Origin: JAHBVH01 sp034432375
GTDB taxonomy: Bacteria > Chloroflexota > Anaerolineae > Caldilineales > Caldilineaceae
Assembly (NCBI GenBank): GCA_034432375.1
Contig: DAOUCA010000091.1
Location: 1-64,000, forward strand
DNA: 64,000 bases
Direction of reading: 5' to 3'
The notes beneath the pieces were generated by a model. That model saw nothing but the letters and a program-made list of their open reading frames with translations, ran no database searches and was not told the origin of the DNA. Below, piece by piece: positions 62,200 to 64,000 of the stretch. The translations under genes and the position numbers were made by a program. How positions within the stretch are numbered: the first letter of the stretch is position 1; every line of letters starts with the position of its first letter.

Positions 62200-62266
62200 G
62201 TAAAGTGCAGAAAGCTTCTGGAGATCGTGTACTGCGCGTCCCCTGATGCGCATCTCTGCATGGGGG
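62197..62266 (+). repeat. Truncated element B, copy 2, between purM and purN
   Basis: TAAGTAAAGTGCAGAA (62197-62212), then TACTGCGC and GATGCGCATCT, match the reverse complement of 19711-19826; the far end is missing. The first TAA is the purM stop codon. Confidence 0.6.
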
Positions 62267-62298
62267 AGGACAGACCCTTAGCTAGCGAATAGGTTTCT

Positions 62299-62904
62299 AT
62301 GACAACCCGAATTGCCGTGTTAATTTCAGGAAATGGCTCTAACCTGCAAGCCTTGATCGATGCCATTCGTCAGCGTGCCCTCCCGGCGGAAATTGTGACA
62401 GTCGTCGCCAATCGCAAAGAGGCGTTTGGACTGGAACGGGCCGCCAAGGCCGCCATTCCGACCCACTACTTCCCGCTAAAACCATACCGCGACGCCGAAC
62501 GCTCGCGCCAAGCGTACGATGCTGACCTGGCGGCCCTGCTCAAACCCTATCGGCCAGATTGGATCGTACTTGCGGGTTGGATGCACATCTTTAGCAACGC
62601 ATTTTTGCAAGCCTTTCCCTATCGCGTCATCAACTTACATCCGGCGTTGCCCGGCCAATTCCCCGGCACCGACGCCATTGCCCGCGCCTTTGCCGCCTTT
62701 CAAACCGGCACAATCAAGAAGACGGGCGTGATGGTACACCTCGTTCCCGACGAACAGGTCGACAGTGGCCCAGTCCTTGCCAGTGAAGAGGTCCTCATTT
62801 ACCCGAGTGACACCGTGGAGATGCTCGAGAAGCGTGTGCATCAAATGGAACACCGCGTCCTCGTGGCCGCGTTGCGCCGTGTGATTGAAGGAGATGACGC
62901 GTGA
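62299..62904 (+). CDS. purN: Phosphoribosylglycinamide formyltransferase PurN
   Basis: 201 residues, third step of purine synthesis, moving a formyl group from 10-formyl-tetrahydrofolate to GAR. Key parts: AVLISGNGSNLQALIDAIRQ (phosphate loop), VVANRKEAFGLERAAKAAIP, WIVLAGWMHIFSNAFLQAFP, VINLHPALPGQFPGTDAIAR with the catalytic His, and GVMVHLVPDEQVDSGPVLAS with the Asp. The stop overlaps the start of the ABC permease gene (GTGA at 62901-62904), an unexpected neighbour. Confidence 0.95.
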   Translation: MTTRIAVLISGNGSNLQALIDAIRQRALPAEIVTVVANRKEAFGLERAAKAAIPTHYFPLKPYRDAERSRQAYDADLAALLKPYRPDWIVLAGWMHIFSNAFLQAFPYRVINLHPALPGQFPGTDAIARAFAAFQTGTIKKTGVMVHLVPDEQVDSGPVLASEEVLIYPSDTVEMLEKRVHQMEHRVLVAALRRVIEGDDA

Positions 62905-63875
62905 GTACTTACCTGATCCGGCGCACCCTGCAAGCGATTCCCCTGCTGTTGATCCTCAGCGTGCTACTCTTCTTGCTGGTGCGCGCCGCACCAGGGGGGC
63001 CATTGGCCCAAGCCGAACGCAACCCGAATATTACACCGGCCCAACTGCAACAGGTACGGGCACGCTTGGGACTCGATCAACCACTCTATCTGCAATATGC
63101 TCGCTGGATAGGGGGCGTACTACAAGGCGATTTGGGGCAGTCGATCAAGAGCAACCGTCCCGTGGCAACAATGATTGGGGAGCGTATCCCGAATACCTTG
63201 TTGCTGGTTGGGATCGCCTTTCTACTTACGCTGCTCATTGCGATTCCGCTGGGTGCCTTTTCGGCCCGTCATCAATATTCACGCTTTGACTACCTCGTGA
63301 CGACCCTCACCTTCGCCGGTCAATCGGCACCGATCTATTGGTTTGGGCTGATGTCGATTCTGATCTTCTATCTCTGGCTAGAGAATCCCTTTACCGGCGG
63401 GCCTCTTTTGCCGGCGGGGGGCATGCAATCATTGACCGGTCCCAAAGGCTTTGGTGATCTGATCTGGCATCTGATCCTGCCGGTCGGCACCCTCTGCCTC
63501 TCCTGGGTCGCCTGGTATTCGCGCTTTTTTCGGGCGAGCATGTTAGAGGTGCTCAACGCCGATTATGTGCGCACGGCGCGCGCCAAAGGACTGCCCGAGC
63601 GCAACGTCACCTATCTGCACGCGCTGCGCAATGCAATTATGCCGCTGATCACGATGATCGCGCTCGACTTTCCTACCATGTTTGCCGGTGCACTCTTTGT
63701 CGAGACGATTTTTTCTTGGCCGGGGATGGGGCGGCTCTTTTGGGATGCTGCGCGTGGGCGCGACTATCCGGTGCTGCTAGGGGTGATCCTGGTCAATGCT
63801 GGGCTGATTGTCGTTGCCAATATCCTTGCCGACCTCTGTTACGCCATGATCGATCCACGGGTGCGCTATGAGTGA
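62901..63875 (+). CDS. Peptide/nickel-type ABC transporter permease (DppB-like)
   Basis: 324 residues, six helices, the first permease of a DppBC/OppBC importer. Typical features: MSTYLIRRTLQAIPLLLILS from a GTG start, RAAPGGPLAQAERNPNITPA, ARLGLDQPLYLQYARWIGGV, QGDLGQSIKSNRPVATMIGE, and the EAA loop region YVRTARAKGLPERNVTYLHA, LRNAIMPLITMIALDFPTM. Start overlaps the purN stop, so translation is coupled to purine synthesis. The solute-binding protein and ATPases are not in the window. It overlaps the next permease gene by 8 bases. Confidence 0.94.
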   Translation: MSTYLIRRTLQAIPLLLILSVLLFLLVRAAPGGPLAQAERNPNITPAQLQQVRARLGLDQPLYLQYARWIGGVLQGDLGQSIKSNRPVATMIGERIPNTLLLVGIAFLLTLLIAIPLGAFSARHQYSRFDYLVTTLTFAGQSAPIYWFGLMSILIFYLWLENPFTGGPLLPAGGMQSLTGPKGFGDLIWHLILPVGTLCLSWVAWYSRFFRASMLEVLNADYVRTARAKGLPERNVTYLHALRNAIMPLITMIALDFPTMFAGALFVETIFSWPGMGRLFWDAARGRDYPVLLGVILVNAGLIVVANILADLCYAMIDPRVRYE

Positions 63876-64000
63876 AATGACTTTGAAATCTATCGACAAC
63901 GCTGCCCCTGCGGCGCGCCCGGCGTTTCAAAGCCTCTCGCGGTTGGTGCTGCGCCGTTTTCTGCGCCATCGCATGGCGCTCTGGTCGGTTGCCGTACTGC
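63868..64000 (+). CDS. ABC transporter permease (DppC-like), cut by the window end
   Basis: The ATG at 63868 overlaps the stop of the DppB-like gene by 8 bases. The first 44 residues are visible: a hydrophilic N-terminus (MSEMTLKSIDNAAPAARPAF) and the RRFLRHRMALWSVAVL that leads into the first helix of DppC-type permeases (pattern RRFLRHR-A). The rest lies beyond the window. Confidence 0.8.
   Translation, partial: MSEMTLKSIDNAAPAARPAFQSLSRLVLRRFLRHRMALWSVAVL

Overview
The window looks like part of a chromosome from a Chloroflexota bacterium, probably a Caldilinea/Ardenticatenia/Promineifilum-like lineage. This rests on family knowledge and gene content: a complete alternative complex III (act) operon, Thr/Pro-rich lipoprotein linkers, an RND pump with a lipoprotein adaptor but no TolC-type gene, 2-oxoacid:ferredoxin oxidoreductase in an otherwise respiratory setting, and many palindromic intergenic repeats. 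No rRNA, tRNA or CRISPR array was seen. I did all comparisons by eye.

Layout. 1-2085: palindromic repeats, then a PQQ-type sugar dehydrogenase lipoprotein. 2085-2807: a small cassette with a GxxExxY (PD-(D/E)XK fold) gene, bounded by 21-bp inverted repeats that touch the stop codons of both neighbours. 2806-8403: a minus-strand TetR / membrane-fusion lipoprotein / RND transporter operon with a consensus promoter and palindromic operator. 8570-10999: a secreted SH3-repeat plus TolB-like propeller protein. 11197-20575: the act operon on the minus strand (actA, actB, a fused actC-actD, actE, actF, and a diheme cytochrome c), its first gap filled with three repeat elements. 21146-30157: a cytochrome c lipoprotein, a Pat/PatZ-like acyl-CoA synthetase/GNAT protein, a uracil-DNA glycosylase without Fe-S cysteines, a secreted beta-helix protein, an M20 amidohydrolase and two small membrane proteins. 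30358-34276: GntR/FadR regulator and korAB. 34336-36102: an endonuclease III-like/uvsE repair pair. 36389-41994: YqeK-like HD, Nudix, then an operon of PlsC, SirB1-family and a PNP/AMP-nucleosidase-like protein, then DUF72. 42445-45652: two ammonium transporters. 46179-49884: a same-strand cluster of Ser/Thr kinase, LPG-flippase-like, PHP and PrsW genes. 50274-58810: secreted/anchored proteins, a GGDEF protein lying between two membrane halves, and a BNR propeller protein. 59234-60352: three small unrecognised genes in an AT-rich patch. 61180-64000: purM, purN and the start of a peptide-type ABC permease operon.

How it fits together. The act operon oxidises quinol and passes electrons to c-type cytochromes; the diheme cytochrome at its end and the cytochrome at 21146 are plausible partners. 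KorAB supplies reduced ferredoxin from 2-oxoglutarate or a related 2-oxoacid. The most distinctive feature is the layer of small mobile repeats: an 80-bp element with exact 9-bp target duplications (three copies), a roughly 200-bp element in two inverted copies, the GxxExxY cassette, a repeat that supplies the purM stop codon, and a repeat that appears to have fused actC to actD.
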